This document shows, piece after piece, positions 33,251 to 40,801 of a stretch of 64,000 nt of DNA (positions are counted from its first letter, which is position 1; every line of letters starts with the position of its first letter). The notes below the pieces were generated by a model. The model worked only from the letters and a program-made list of their open reading frames with translations. It was not told the DNA's origin and did not search any database. Source of the stretch: Burkholderia sp. (GTDB lineage: Bacteria > Pseudomonadota > Gammaproteobacteria > Burkholderiales > Burkholderiaceae); contig JAIRVP010000074.1 of assembly GCA_031253835.1 (NCBI GenBank), forward strand, positions 1 to 64,000. The letters run 5' to 3'. A program made the position numbers and the translations under genes.

Positions 33251-35149
33251 ATGGCACACGAAACGATGAGCTTTCAGGCAGAGGTCAAGCAACTCCTCCA
33301 CCTGATGATCCATTCGCTCTACAGCAACAAGGAAATCTTCCTGCGCGAACTGGTGTCGAACGCGTCCGACGCGGCCGACAAGCTGCGTTTCGAAGGGCTC
33401 GCGGACAACGCGCTGTACGAGAACGATCCGAACCTGCGCATCCGCATCGGCTACGACAAGGCCGCGCGCACGATCACGATCGACGACAACGGCATCGGCA
33501 TGAGCCGCGACGAGGCGATCGCGAACCTCGGCACGATCGCGCGTTCGGGCACCAAGGAATTCTTCACGAAGCTGTCGGGCGACCAGCAGAAGGATGCGGC
33601 GCTGATCGGCCAGTTCGGCGTCGGCTTCTACTCGGGCTTCATCGTCGCCGACAGGATCACCGTCGAGACGCGCCGCGCCGGCCTGCCGGCGAACGAAGCC
33701 GTGCGCTGGGAAAGCGCGGGCGAGGGCGATTTCACGATCGACGCGATCGAGCGCGCCCAGCGCGGCACGACGATCACGCTGCACCTGCGCGAAGGCGAGG
33801 ACGAGCTGCTGTCGTCGCACCGCCTGCAGTCGATCATCCAGAAGTACTCCGACCACATCGCGCTGCCGATCCTGATGCAGAAGGAAGAATGGGATCAGGA
33901 AAAGGGCGAGATGGTCCTGAAGGACGAGGACGAGACCGTCAACCAGGCGAGCGCGCTGTGGACGCGTTCGAAGAGCGACGTCACCGACGAGCAGTACACG
34001 CAGTTCTACCAGCACATCGCGCACGATCACCAGGATCCGCTCACGTGGACGCATAACCGCGTCGAGGGCCGCAGCGAGTACACGCAACTGCTGTTCGTGC
34101 CGTCGCACGCGCCGTTCGACATGTGGAACCGCGACTATCGCGGCGGCCTGAAGCTGTACGTGAAGCGCGTGTTCATCATGGACGACGCCGAGCAACTGCT
34201 GCCGCAATACCTGCGTTTCGTGAAGGGCGTCGTCGATTCGGCCGACCTGCCGCTGAACGTGTCGCGCGAGATCCTGCAGGAAAGCCGCGACGTGAAGGCG
34301 ATCCGCGAAGGCGTGACGAAGCGCGCGCTGTCGATGCTCGAAGAGCTCGCGAATGCGGAAGACGATGGCGGCAAGGAGAAGTACAAGACGTTCTGGGGCG
34401 CGTTCGGCCAGGTGCTGAAGGAAGGCCTCGGCGAGGATCACGCGAACCGCGAGCGCATCGCGAAGCTGCTGCGCTTCGCGTCGACGCACGGCGACACCGA
34501 CGCGCAGGACGTGTCGCTGGCCGACTACGTGTCGCGCATGAAGCCCGAGCAGACCAAGATCTACTACGTGACGGCCGACGCGTGGCTGGCCGCGAAGAAC
34601 AGCCCGCATCTCGAGGTGTTCCGCAAGAAGGGCGTCGAGGTGCTGCTGCTGACCGACCGCGTCGACGAATGGATGCTGTCGTTCCTGCAGGAATTCGACG
34701 GCAAGCCGCTCGCGAGCGTCGCGCGCGGCGATCTCGATCTCGGCGAGCTGAACGACGCGGAGAAGAAGGCGCAGGAGCAGGCGGGCGAGGCGATCAAGCC
34801 GGTCGTCGAGAAGATGAAGGAAGCGCTCGGCGACAAGGTGAAGGAAGTGCGCGTCACGTTCCGCCTGACTGATTCGCCGTCGTGCCTCGTCGCGGACGAC
34901 AACGACATGAGCGGCTACCTTCAGCGGATGCTGAAGGCGGCCGGCCAGAACGCGCCGGCGATGCAGCCGATCCTCGAGATCAATCCCGAGCACGCGCTCG
35001 TGAAGCAGTTGAATGCCGACAGCGCCAACTTCGGCGACTGGTGCCATCTGCTGTTCGATCAGGCGCTGCTGGCGGAAGGCGGCATGCTCGACGATCCGGC
35101 GAGCTTCGTGAAGCGGACCAACGCGCTGCTGCTGTCGCGCACCGCGTGA
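33251..35149 (+). CDS. htpG: molecular chaperone HtpG (Hsp90)
   Basis: A 632-residue homodimeric ATP-dependent chaperone. The N-terminal GHKL ATPase has ELVSNASDAADKLRFEG, DDNGIGMSRDE, IARSGTKEFF and GQFGVGFYSGFIVAD. The middle domain has YVKRVFIMDDAEQLLPQYLRF and PLNVSREILQESRDV. The C-terminal dimerisation domain ends near SRTA. AGAGGAAACAG precedes the ATG. A strong heat-shock promoter lies upstream. The stop overlaps a possible GTG start of ubiC. Confidence 0.97.
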   Translation: MAHETMSFQAEVKQLLHLMIHSLYSNKEIFLRELVSNASDAADKLRFEGLADNALYENDPNLRIRIGYDKAARTITIDDNGIGMSRDEAIANLGTIARSGTKEFFTKLSGDQQKDAALIGQFGVGFYSGFIVADRITVETRRAGLPANEAVRWESAGEGDFTIDAIERAQRGTTITLHLREGEDELLSSHRLQSIIQKYSDHIALPILMQKEEWDQEKGEMVLKDEDETVNQASALWTRSKSDVTDEQYTQFYQHIAHDHQDPLTWTHNRVEGRSEYTQLLFVPSHAPFDMWNRDYRGGLKLYVKRVFIMDDAEQLLPQYLRFVKGVVDSADLPLNVSREILQESRDVKAIREGVTKRALSMLEELANAEDDGGKEKYKTFWGAFGQVLKEGLGEDHANRERIAKLLRFASTHGDTDAQDVSLADYVSRMKPEQTKIYYVTADAWLAAKNSPHLEVFRKKGVEVLLLTDRVDEWMLSFLQEFDGKPLASVARGDLDLGELNDAEKKAQEQAGEAIKPVVEKMKEALGDKVKEVRVTFRLTDSPSCLVADDNDMSGYLQRMLKAAGQNAPAMQPILEINPEHALVKQLNADSANFGDWCHLLFDQALLAEGGMLDDPASFVKRTNALLLSRTA

Positions 35150-35157
35150 ACGCGCGG

Positions 35158-35754
35158 ATGCGATTCGACGGCGGTCAGGCCGGCTGGCGCGAGACGCCGC
35201 GGCCTGGCTGCTCGCTCGACCAGCGCGACTGGCTGACGCGCGGCGGATCGCTCACCGCGCATCTCGCGCGGCTCGGCGGCGTGACGGTGCGCGTGACGCG
35301 CGAGGCTGTCGACTGTCCGTGGTTCGACGAGCCGGACGCGCTCGCCGCTTCGCCGCGCGCGCCGATGTGGGTGCGCGAGGTGATCCTGTCGGTCGACGGC
35401 ACGCCGTACGTCGCCGCGCACAGCATCGCGCCGCTCGCGGCCAGCAAGGGCGTGTGGCAGGCAATGCGGCGGCTGCGCACGCGGCCGCTCGCGGAGCTGC
35501 TGTACAGCGATCCGCAGGTCGAGCGCTCGGCGCTCGTCAGCCGGCGCGTGATCGCCGGCCATCCGTTGTATGCGCTCGCGACGCATGCGCTGCAGGGCGA
35601 GCGCGCGCCGCACGCGTTTGCCGCGCGGCGCTCGGTGTTCCAGCGTCACGGCAAGCCGTTGATGGTGACCGAGTGCATGCTGCCGGCGCTGTGGCGCCAT
35701 CTCGCCGCGCACGGCGACGGGCCGCGCTCGGCTGGCCCGGGCGGAGGCGCGTGA
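35158..35754 (+). CDS. ubiC: chorismate--pyruvate lyase
   Basis: Converts chorismate to 4-hydroxybenzoate and pyruvate, the first step of ubiquinone synthesis. About 198 residues: W-V-R-E-V-I-L (Arg73), P-L-A-E-L-L (Leu114) and V-T-E-C-M-L-P (Glu172) correspond to the E. coli active-site residues Arg76, Leu114 and Glu155. A GTG at 35146 overlapping the htpG stop would add four residues; neither start has a strong ribosome binding site. The stop overlaps the next gene by one base (TGATG), indicating coupling. Confidence 0.87.
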   Translation: MRFDGGQAGWRETPRPGCSLDQRDWLTRGGSLTAHLARLGGVTVRVTREAVDCPWFDEPDALAASPRAPMWVREVILSVDGTPYVAAHSIAPLAASKGVWQAMRRLRTRPLAELLYSDPQVERSALVSRRVIAGHPLYALATHALQGERAPHAFAARRSVFQRHGKPLMVTECMLPALWRHLAAHGDGPRSAGPGGGA

Positions 35755-36230
35755 TGCTGCAGGGCTTCGCGCCGGTCGTCGGGCCGGACACGCACACGAT
35801 GATCCTCGGCAGTTTTCCGGGCGAGGCGTCGCTCGATGCCGCGCAGTATTACGCGCATCCGCGCAACCAGTTCTGGCGATTGTTGGGGGCGGTGCTCGGC
35901 GAACCGACGCTTCATGATCTGCCGTACGACGCGCGGCTCGTGTGCGTGCTGTCACACGGCATCGGCATCTGGGACGTCCTCGATGCGTGCCATCGGCAGG
36001 GCAGTCTCGATTCTGCGATCCGGAATGCCAGGCCGAACGATTTCGATGCGTTGCGCGAACATGCGCCGTTGCTGAAACGCGTGTGCTTCAACGGCAAGAC
36101 GGCCGGACGATTCGCCGACGTGATCGGCCAGGCCGGGTACGACACGCTCGTGCTGCCTTCGTCGAGCCCGGCGAACGCGATGCTGTCGTTCGAGCAGAAG
36201 CTGGTGCAGTGGCGGCAGATTCGGAGTTGA
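35754..36230 (+). CDS. DNA-deoxyinosine glycosylase (UDG superfamily family 6)
   Basis: A 158-residue base-excision-repair enzyme that removes hypoxanthine (deaminated adenine) from DNA. Family motifs are ILGSFPGEASL near the N-terminus, YYAHPRNQFWRLLG, LSHGIGIWDVLDACHRQGSLD and the C-terminal LPSSSPANAMLSFEQKL. The short length and the absence of the classical UDG water-activating motif fit the hypoxanthine-specific group. Translationally coupled to ubiC. It marks the end of the conserved GC-rich block before the A+T-rich island. Confidence 0.88.
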   Translation: MLQGFAPVVGPDTHTMILGSFPGEASLDAAQYYAHPRNQFWRLLGAVLGEPTLHDLPYDARLVCVLSHGIGIWDVLDACHRQGSLDSAIRNARPNDFDALREHAPLLKRVCFNGKTAGRFADVIGQAGYDTLVLPSSSPANAMLSFEQKLVQWRQIRS

Positions 36231-36322
36231 AATGATTGCGGAATGTAACATCCCGCTAGCAAGATCAGCTGGGCAATATTATTGTTGTTGTGGCCAAGGC
36301 TCGCGAGCGGGGCGGTTGTGCT

Positions 36323-36988
36323 TCATGCTGCGGCTTTGTATGCACAAATTTCGGCTGCACTAATAAATTCATTGCTGATTCTATCTAGTAAATCAAGCAT
36401 CCGCTCTGATCGCTCCAAAAATTCAGATCTCGTTATTCTAAAACCTTCTCCGTGTGCCACACGGTGTCGATCGCGGACGACCTGCTCATCTATAAATACC
36501 CTAGTAGTCGACCATGTCGCGGCATCTAATCCAAGTTGAGGGTTGATGCCGGCTGAAGACAAGAGGCGTGTGAGAACTTCAGTGCCTGGATTGCCTTCTG
36601 TCTTTGCATCCCAAGTTGATTGGATGCAGATTTCATCAGGGCCCATTAGAATACGCTTCGCTAATTTGCCATGTGTTTCTGGATTTCCGGGATAATCAGC
36701 TTTTCCGGCACGCTGAACATCAGAAAAGAACGCGGCGGCGACAAAATTAGGCGTCAATTCACGGAGTCTCAATTTTTGAGAGAAGACATGGTCAAAATAT
36801 ATTTCAATGGATTTTCGGAGAAATCCTTCCCAGTGTGCGCACAGCAAAACTAATCCTGCGCGAAACAGGTAGCTTCTGTCACTATCGGAACGGCGCGCGG
36901 ACAGTCTGAGGCTCGTTATTTCTCTTTTTCGCCAGGCCAGTTCACGTGAAATTTTGGCTTGAAATTCTTCAACGGTACGCGCGCTCAT
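36323..36988 (-). CDS. MAE_28990/MAE_18760-like HEPN protein, predicted RNase toxin
   Basis: A 221-residue protein with the HEPN signature R-x4-H at Arg174-His179 (RDRHRVAHGE), the catalytic pair of many HEPN ribonucleases. The second hallmark, AHWEGFLRKSIEIYF (residues 51-65), matches the MAE_28990/MAE_18760 HEPN group. There is no signal or membrane segment. It follows the DUF262 gene by 12 bases on the minus strand and has a poor ribosome binding site, so it may depend on translation of that gene. Base composition is clearly A+T-richer than neighbours, with ATA, TTA and AGA codons, indicating acquisition by transfer. Target RNA unknown. Confidence 0.82.
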   Translation of the reverse strand: MSARTVEEFQAKISRELAWRKREITSLRLSARRSDSDRSYLFRAGLVLLCAHWEGFLRKSIEIYFDHVFSQKLRLRELTPNFVAAAFFSDVQRAGKADYPGNPETHGKLAKRILMGPDEICIQSTWDAKTEGNPGTEVLTRLLSSAGINPQLGLDAATWSTTRVFIDEQVVRDRHRVAHGEGFRITRSEFLERSERMLDLLDRISNEFISAAEICAYKAAA

Positions 36989-37000
36989 TTTAAGTGTTTG

Positions 37001-38161
37001 CTATTTGGCTTTTTTGGTTGCGATCTTTTTTGTCGCAGTGCTGCGTGTTTTTGTGAGGGCAATGGTCTCTTTAACCATTTTTTCGGCTGCCGGTGTTACG
37101 CGAGCCATTCTTTCTCGGGCTCGTAATCCAGAAAAGCTACCGTGATATGCATCACTGCTCCAAAGTTTCTTGATTAATTGTGAAACGTCAAATTTCGATT
37201 TAATTTTAGAAATTTGGTGCCAGTGACGACCCATGGCCAAGCCTAGCCCCTCGTATGCTGCAAGCGAGAAGCCGCCACGAAACGAATCTTGTGCATTGTT
37301 CCAGTGGCGGAATATATTCCCACTCGAACTGGTATCAAGGAATTCGAACATTTCAGTGAAGCGTTTCGTTTCCTCGGCTTCGTTAAAGTCACTATCTGTC
37401 GCAATTACTTCCATTTGCTCTCGGAGATATTCGTGAACATCGCCAATGGCTTTAGGGTTGGCATCTCTGAGTAGGACGAATCTCAGTGCAAGATCCATAT
37501 CATATTTCTCGGCGATCTGGGATTCGCTGAGGAGGGTGCACGAGCGGAAGCTTGTATTTTCTGCGAGAGATTTAAGCCAGCGAAATCTTTTCGGGTTTAA
37601 GCTGACCAAGATGCAGTTCCGCAATTCTTGCGGAGACAAAGGTTCGCCGTAAGTGTTTAAGCGCTCAAATAGGTCGAATTTTCCGGTAGAAGCACCTTGC
37701 TCGCGGGCCAAAACTTTAATGTCAAGACGGGTGCGCTTAAACTCCAGGCGTAAGGCGTGATCCATTGTGTGGAATTCGACATCATTTAGACTGGGTAGAT
37801 GCTTTGTTCCTTCTAGTTTGAGAGCGTCTTTCAATTCGAGATCGTCGCTGTCGGTGTTGCCAGGACCCTTCAATTCGCCCATGAATTCGAATATGGTTGA
37901 CAGTCGCTGAACTCCGTCGATTACTTCCCATACGCCTGAGTCGTTGGTGGCGACATAGAGAGACGGGAGGGGAATTCCAAGCAATAGAGACTCGATTAAG
38001 CGTGACTTCTGCTGAATTCCCCATCGATATACGCGTTGGAATTCTGGATGAATATCTAGTTCTTTTTCTTTGTAGAGATTTAGCAGTTCGCCGATTGACA
38101 TGGACAAGTTGTCGGACGATATTTCGCGCCTTTTTGAATCTACATCTTTTTTAAGCGACAT
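37001..38161 (-). CDS. DUF262 (ParB/GmrS-like) protein paired with HEPN gene
   Basis: A 386-residue DUF262 protein. Family motifs are F-Q-R-V-Y-R-W (residues 41-47), SRLIESLLLGIPLPSLYV (53-70), the nucleotide-binding-type D-G-V-Q-R-L-S-T (82-89) and LFERLNTYGEPLSPQELRN (about 164-182). DUF262 forms the N-terminal half of GmrSD type IV restriction enzymes and occurs in several defence proteins, where the DGxQR region binds or hydrolyses NTP. The GmrD-like HNH half is missing here. The tail is Lys/Thr-rich (TKKIATKKAK), suggesting nucleic-acid contact. GAGGA lies eight bases before the ATG. A+T-rich like its partner. Confidence 0.85.
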   Translation of the reverse strand: MSLKKDVDSKRREISSDNLSMSIGELLNLYKEKELDIHPEFQRVYRWGIQQKSRLIESLLLGIPLPSLYVATNDSGVWEVIDGVQRLSTIFEFMGELKGPGNTDSDDLELKDALKLEGTKHLPSLNDVEFHTMDHALRLEFKRTRLDIKVLAREQGASTGKFDLFERLNTYGEPLSPQELRNCILVSLNPKRFRWLKSLAENTSFRSCTLLSESQIAEKYDMDLALRFVLLRDANPKAIGDVHEYLREQMEVIATDSDFNEAEETKRFTEMFEFLDTSSSGNIFRHWNNAQDSFRGGFSLAAYEGLGLAMGRHWHQISKIKSKFDVSQLIKKLWSSDAYHGSFSGLRARERMARVTPAAEKMVKETIALTKTRSTATKKIATKKAK

Positions 38162-38419
38162 GTTGGCTGTCCTCGCGTTTCTTAAGAGCTAACTTCTTGA
38201 GTGATTTGTAAGTGTACCGCAGAACAAGGGCCGGATTGAACTTGTGAATGCATGACCTCTTGTGAACGAACAGTATTGATATCTGGCGGAAGCCCCGTCA
38301 CTACCACATCGTTGGACATGAGCCCTCCGCTTTTGGAGAGGGCGGGTTTTTGCTCTAAAGTATTGGCCTTAGCTCACCCTCGTATCAAGTTTGATGCAAT
38401 AGCGAGCGTTTCTTCTAGC
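38162..38419. other. right edge of A+T-rich island, non-coding
   Basis: These 258 bases keep the lower GC of the DUF262-HEPN genes up to about 38410, where composition returns to normal. A hairpin with a following T run (GCCCTCC...GGAGAGGGC, GGGTTTTT, 38322-38352) looks like a plus-strand terminator without an obvious gene before it, perhaps a remnant. No integrase, tRNA or convincing direct repeat flanks the island. Confidence 0.4.
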
Positions 38420-38674
38420 TCAATCGTCCTTGCCCCATCGCCACATTGGCTTCTCGCCCTTGAGCCAGCAAATGGCGGTCAGCAGTGCGGCCAGCACCAC
38501 GATGCAGGCGCCGTACGCAAACGGCGATCGGTGCGGCGGCACCAGCCACTCACTCGCGATGATCCCGATCGCAAACAGCAGCAGCACGACCCACCCCTGC
38601 CATGCGACCGGCAAACCCCATCCCCATCCGTAGCGCTTCGCAGGGAACCAGATCTTCTTGTCGTTCGTGGTCAT
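38420..38674 (-). CDS. small two-helix inner-membrane protein
   Basis: An 84-residue protein beginning MTTNDKKIWFPAKRYGWGWG with two hydrophobic helices (WQGWVVLLLFAIGIIASEWLV and AYGACIVVLAALLTAICWL) and a charged end (MWRWGKDD). The Trp-rich start is typical of a family of small uncharacterised membrane proteins in Burkholderia and related bacteria. GAGGAATCAC precedes the ATG. Composition is normal for the genome. Confidence 0.72.
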   Translation of the reverse strand: MTTNDKKIWFPAKRYGWGWGLPVAWQGWVVLLLFAIGIIASEWLVPPHRSPFAYGACIVVLAALLTAICWLKGEKPMWRWGKDD

Positions 38675-38688
38675 GTGATTCCTCGTCG

Positions 38689-38997
38689 TCAGTGGTAGTC
38701 GCTTTCTCGCTGGTGGCGGACCGTAAGGATCGTCACCGTTTGGTCGTCATCGATCTCGAACAGCGCGACGTAACCGGATGCGCCGAATGGAATGATCAGC
38801 TCCCGAAGAAACGGCATGGACGGGTGAACTTTGCGGCAGGTGAACGGCGACGATTCGAGCGTGGCGATTCCTGAAGCGATGGCCGCCAATGCGCGTTCGG
38901 CCCGTTCGACCTCCGCATCGTCACGGTCGACGACGAAAGCATAAAGCCGGTCCAGATCGTCCGATGCGGCGGACGTAAAGCGAACCGTATAGGTCAT
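38689..38997 (-). CDS. RelE/ParE-family toxin
   Basis: A 102-residue toxin of the RelE/ParE fold. It has MTYTVRFTSAASDDLDRLYAFV at the start, a helical pair (AERALAAIASGIATLES), SMPFLRELIIPFGASGYVALFEID and VTILTVRHQRESDY at the end, the usual beta-strand with R-H-Q-R-E-S-D. ParE members poison gyrase and RelE members cut mRNA; the sequence does not settle which. Its ATG overlaps the antitoxin TGA as ATGA, so production depends on antitoxin translation. Confidence 0.88.
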   Translation of the reverse strand: MTYTVRFTSAASDDLDRLYAFVVDRDDAEVERAERALAAIASGIATLESSPFTCRKVHPSMPFLRELIIPFGASGYVALFEIDDDQTVTILTVRHQRESDYH

Positions 38998-39272
38998 CGA
39001 GCCTGTCGCTTCCTGTCGCGCAGCGTATCGAGTCGCCGACCCAGTCGTTCCAGCACTTCAGTCGACGATACATACTCGCCGGTCCGTCGAGCCTCGTCGC
39101 GTGATGCAATGCCGCGCGCAATGAATTCGCTTTGGAGGCGTCGCCGTTCGACGCCTTCGCGAATCGATTGCTCGACGAAGCTCGACAGCGTTTCGCCTTC
39201 CTGAAGGACATTCTCGGCGGCATCGCGCAATTCCGGTTCGACCCGGACAGACGGAAAAGTCGCAGTTTTCAT
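38994..39272 (-). CDS. antitoxin of the RelE/ParE module (YlcI/YnfO-like)
   Basis: A 92-residue protein with a ribbon-helix-helix-like N-terminus (TATFPSVRVEPELRDAAENVLQEGETLSSFVEQSIREGVERR, residues 3-45) for DNA binding, and a charged C-terminal helix region that would wrap the toxin. GAGGT precedes the ATG. The upstream palindrome at 39288-39301 is its likely operator. It overlaps the toxin gene by four bases. The longer frame extending to 39977 is antisense to the next gene and was discarded. Confidence 0.85.
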   Translation of the reverse strand: MKTATFPSVRVEPELRDAAENVLQEGETLSSFVEQSIREGVERRRLQSEFIARGIASRDEARRTGEYVSSTEVLERLGRRLDTLRDRKRQAR

Positions 39273-39287
39273 CGTGACCTCATTTGC

Positions 39288-39332
39288 ATCGCAATTGCGA
39301 TACATTATCCCGCACGCCCATGTCGCCTGCAA
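39288..39332 (-). promoter_or_regulatory. promoter and palindromic operator of the toxin-antitoxin module
   Basis: Reading leftward, TTGCAG (39332-39327), a 17-base spacer and GATAAT (39309-39304) form a sigma-70-like promoter. Immediately downstream is the perfect 14-bp palindrome ATCGCAATTGCGAT (39288-39301). A repressor bound there would block transcription, the usual autoregulation of such modules. Confidence 0.65.
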
Positions 39333-39441
39333 GTCACCCGAATGGCCAGCCGACGGACCGCACGCGCCACTGGCGGCCCGGACCCCCACCAATGCTATCC
39401 TCTCGTCCGCTAAAACCAGCATCACCCAGCGAGATTCAATC

Positions 39442-40359
39442 ATGACCCGACTGATCAAGCGTGCGTCCGCCGAGGCGCGTGCGTTCAAGCAAGGCAAGCC
39501 GTCCCCGTACAACGGCTCCGAAAAACTCCAGCCGCCGCGCGTGAAGCGCCGCCCGGACATCGACGAACACGACGACGTGCCGGTGCTCGAAGCGCCGCGC
39601 AAGCCGCGCTTCGCGCCCGTGACGTTCTCCGAAGAGGGCGGCGTGCGCTTCCTGCACTTCGGCACCGAATGGGTGCAAGGGGCGATGCGGATCTCGAAGC
39701 CGCTGCACATCGAGCTCGAATACGCGCAGCAGATGATGGCGTGGCTGCTGTTCCTCGAAACACCCGAGCGGATCGTCCAGCTCGGGCTCGGCACCGGCGC
39801 GCTGACCAAGTTCTCGCACCGTTTCCTGCCGAACGCGAAGGTCGAGGCCGTCGAGCTGAACCCGGCCGTGATCGTCGCCGCGCGCACGATGTTCGCGCTG
39901 CCGCCCGACGACGCACGCCTCGTCGTGCATGAAGCCGACGCGTGGGACTTCGTCAACGACCCGGCCAACCGCGGCACGACGGGTGCGATCCAGATCGACC
40001 TGTACGACGCGACCGCGCGCGGCCCCGTACTCGACAGCGTCGCGTTCTACCGCGCGGTGCGCAGCTGCCTCGCCGACGCGGGCATCGCGACGATCAACCT
40101 GTTCGGCGATCATCCGAGCTTCGTGCGCAACATGAGGCACCTGAACGCGGCATTCGATCACCGCGTGATCGCGCTGCCCGAAGTGCACGACGGCAACCGG
40201 ATCGCGATCGCGTTCTCGGGTCCCGCGCTCGACGTGCCGTTCGCGCAGCTCGACGCCCGCGCGAAGCTGATCGAGGACACGCTGAAGCTGCCCGCCCGCA
40301 AGTGGGTGAAAGCTTTGAAAGAAACGACCGGCGCACGCGACACCGCGTTCGCGATCTGA
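39442..40359 (+). CDS. spermidine-synthase-like methyltransferase-fold protein
   Basis: A 305-residue protein with a Rossmann fold of the spermine/spermidine synthase group. The SAM/dcSAM motif is IVQLGLGTGALTKFSHRFLP. The acidic strand KVEAVELNPAVIVAARTMF follows, then VVHEADAWDFVND and IQIDLYDATARGPVLDSVAFYRAV, with D-L-Y-D where polyamine synthases have their catalytic Asp. A charged N-terminal extension of about 70 residues is not part of the fold. True polyamine synthesis is not assured, since many such proteins are orphan methyltransferase relatives. Confidence 0.82.
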   Translation: MTRLIKRASAEARAFKQGKPSPYNGSEKLQPPRVKRRPDIDEHDDVPVLEAPRKPRFAPVTFSEEGGVRFLHFGTEWVQGAMRISKPLHIELEYAQQMMAWLLFLETPERIVQLGLGTGALTKFSHRFLPNAKVEAVELNPAVIVAARTMFALPPDDARLVVHEADAWDFVNDPANRGTTGAIQIDLYDATARGPVLDSVAFYRAVRSCLADAGIATINLFGDHPSFVRNMRHLNAAFDHRVIALPEVHDGNRIAIAFSGPALDVPFAQLDARAKLIEDTLKLPARKWVKALKETTGARDTAFAI

Positions 40360-40366
40360 CGCTTCA

Positions 40367-40389
40367 TGCACCGGCGGCAGGCCGGTGCA
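40367..40389. repeat. inverted repeat after spermidine-synthase-like gene
   Basis: TGCACCGGC and GCCGGTGCA flank a five-base loop just downstream of the stop. There is no T run, so it is at best a weak terminator. Confidence 0.45.
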
Positions 40390-40430
40390 ACCGCGCGACA
40401 AGGGGCGGATCACCTCGGGTTCGCCCCCGC

Positions 40431-40458
40431 TTGACCGCGTGCTCGCGGCTCCTATACT
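40431..40458 (+). promoter_or_regulatory. sigma-70 promoter of the DUF3311-symporter operon
   Basis: TTGACC (40431-40436), a 16-base spacer and TATACT (40453-40458) lie about 100 bases before the DUF3311 ATG. Both hexamers are within one or two bases of consensus. Confidence 0.75.
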
Positions 40459-40558
40459 GGCGCGAAGCCAGGGGAGCCGCAGCCTACCCGTTTCGCCGCT
40501 CCTCTCGGCGCCGTACCCGCTCAACAAGATCGATAACCGGGAAACAAGAGGAGACGTC

Positions 40559-40801
40559 ATGGCTCACGATGCCGACGCCAACCGGGCCGCCAAGCGCTGG
40601 CTCTGGCTGCTGGTACTGCCGCTGATCGCGATGGTCTGGGTACCGTCGTACAACAAGATCGAACCGCAGTTGTTCGATTTTCCGTTTTTCTACTGGTACC
40701 AGCTGCTGTGGGTCTTCATCAGCGCGGTGATCACCGCGTTCGTCTATTTCAAGACCCGGAACGCGTGGAAGGCGAGCGGCCCGCAGGGAGGTGGGCAATG
40801 A
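40559..40801 (+). CDS. DUF3311 small membrane protein
   Basis: An 80-residue protein with two helices (WLWLLVLPLIAMVWVPSYN and YWYQLLWVFISAVITAFVYF) separated by the DUF3311-type loop NKIEPQLFDFPFFYW. Members sit immediately before sodium/solute symporters and are thought to be small subunits or helpers. AGAGGAGAC precedes the ATG. Its TGA overlaps the symporter ATG as ATGA, so the two are made together. Confidence 0.9.
   Translation: MAHDADANRAAKRWLWLLVLPLIAMVWVPSYNKIEPQLFDFPFFYWYQLLWVFISAVITAFVYFKTRNAWKASGPQGGGQ

Noticed and set aside
33059..35047. 662-codon minus-strand frame
   Set aside because: Antisense to htpG. No domain or start signal.
37001..38161. DUF262 protein as a complete GmrSD restriction enzyme
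   Set aside because: The C-terminal HNH nuclease half (DUF1524) is not present in this protein or next to it.
36231..38400. possible prophage or integrative element ends
   Set aside because: No integrase, no attachment repeats and no tRNA at the edges could be found, so only a small island is claimed.
38252..38698. plus-strand frame at the right edge of the island
   Set aside because: Mostly antisense to the small membrane protein gene. The first part is A+T-rich with no recognisable domain.
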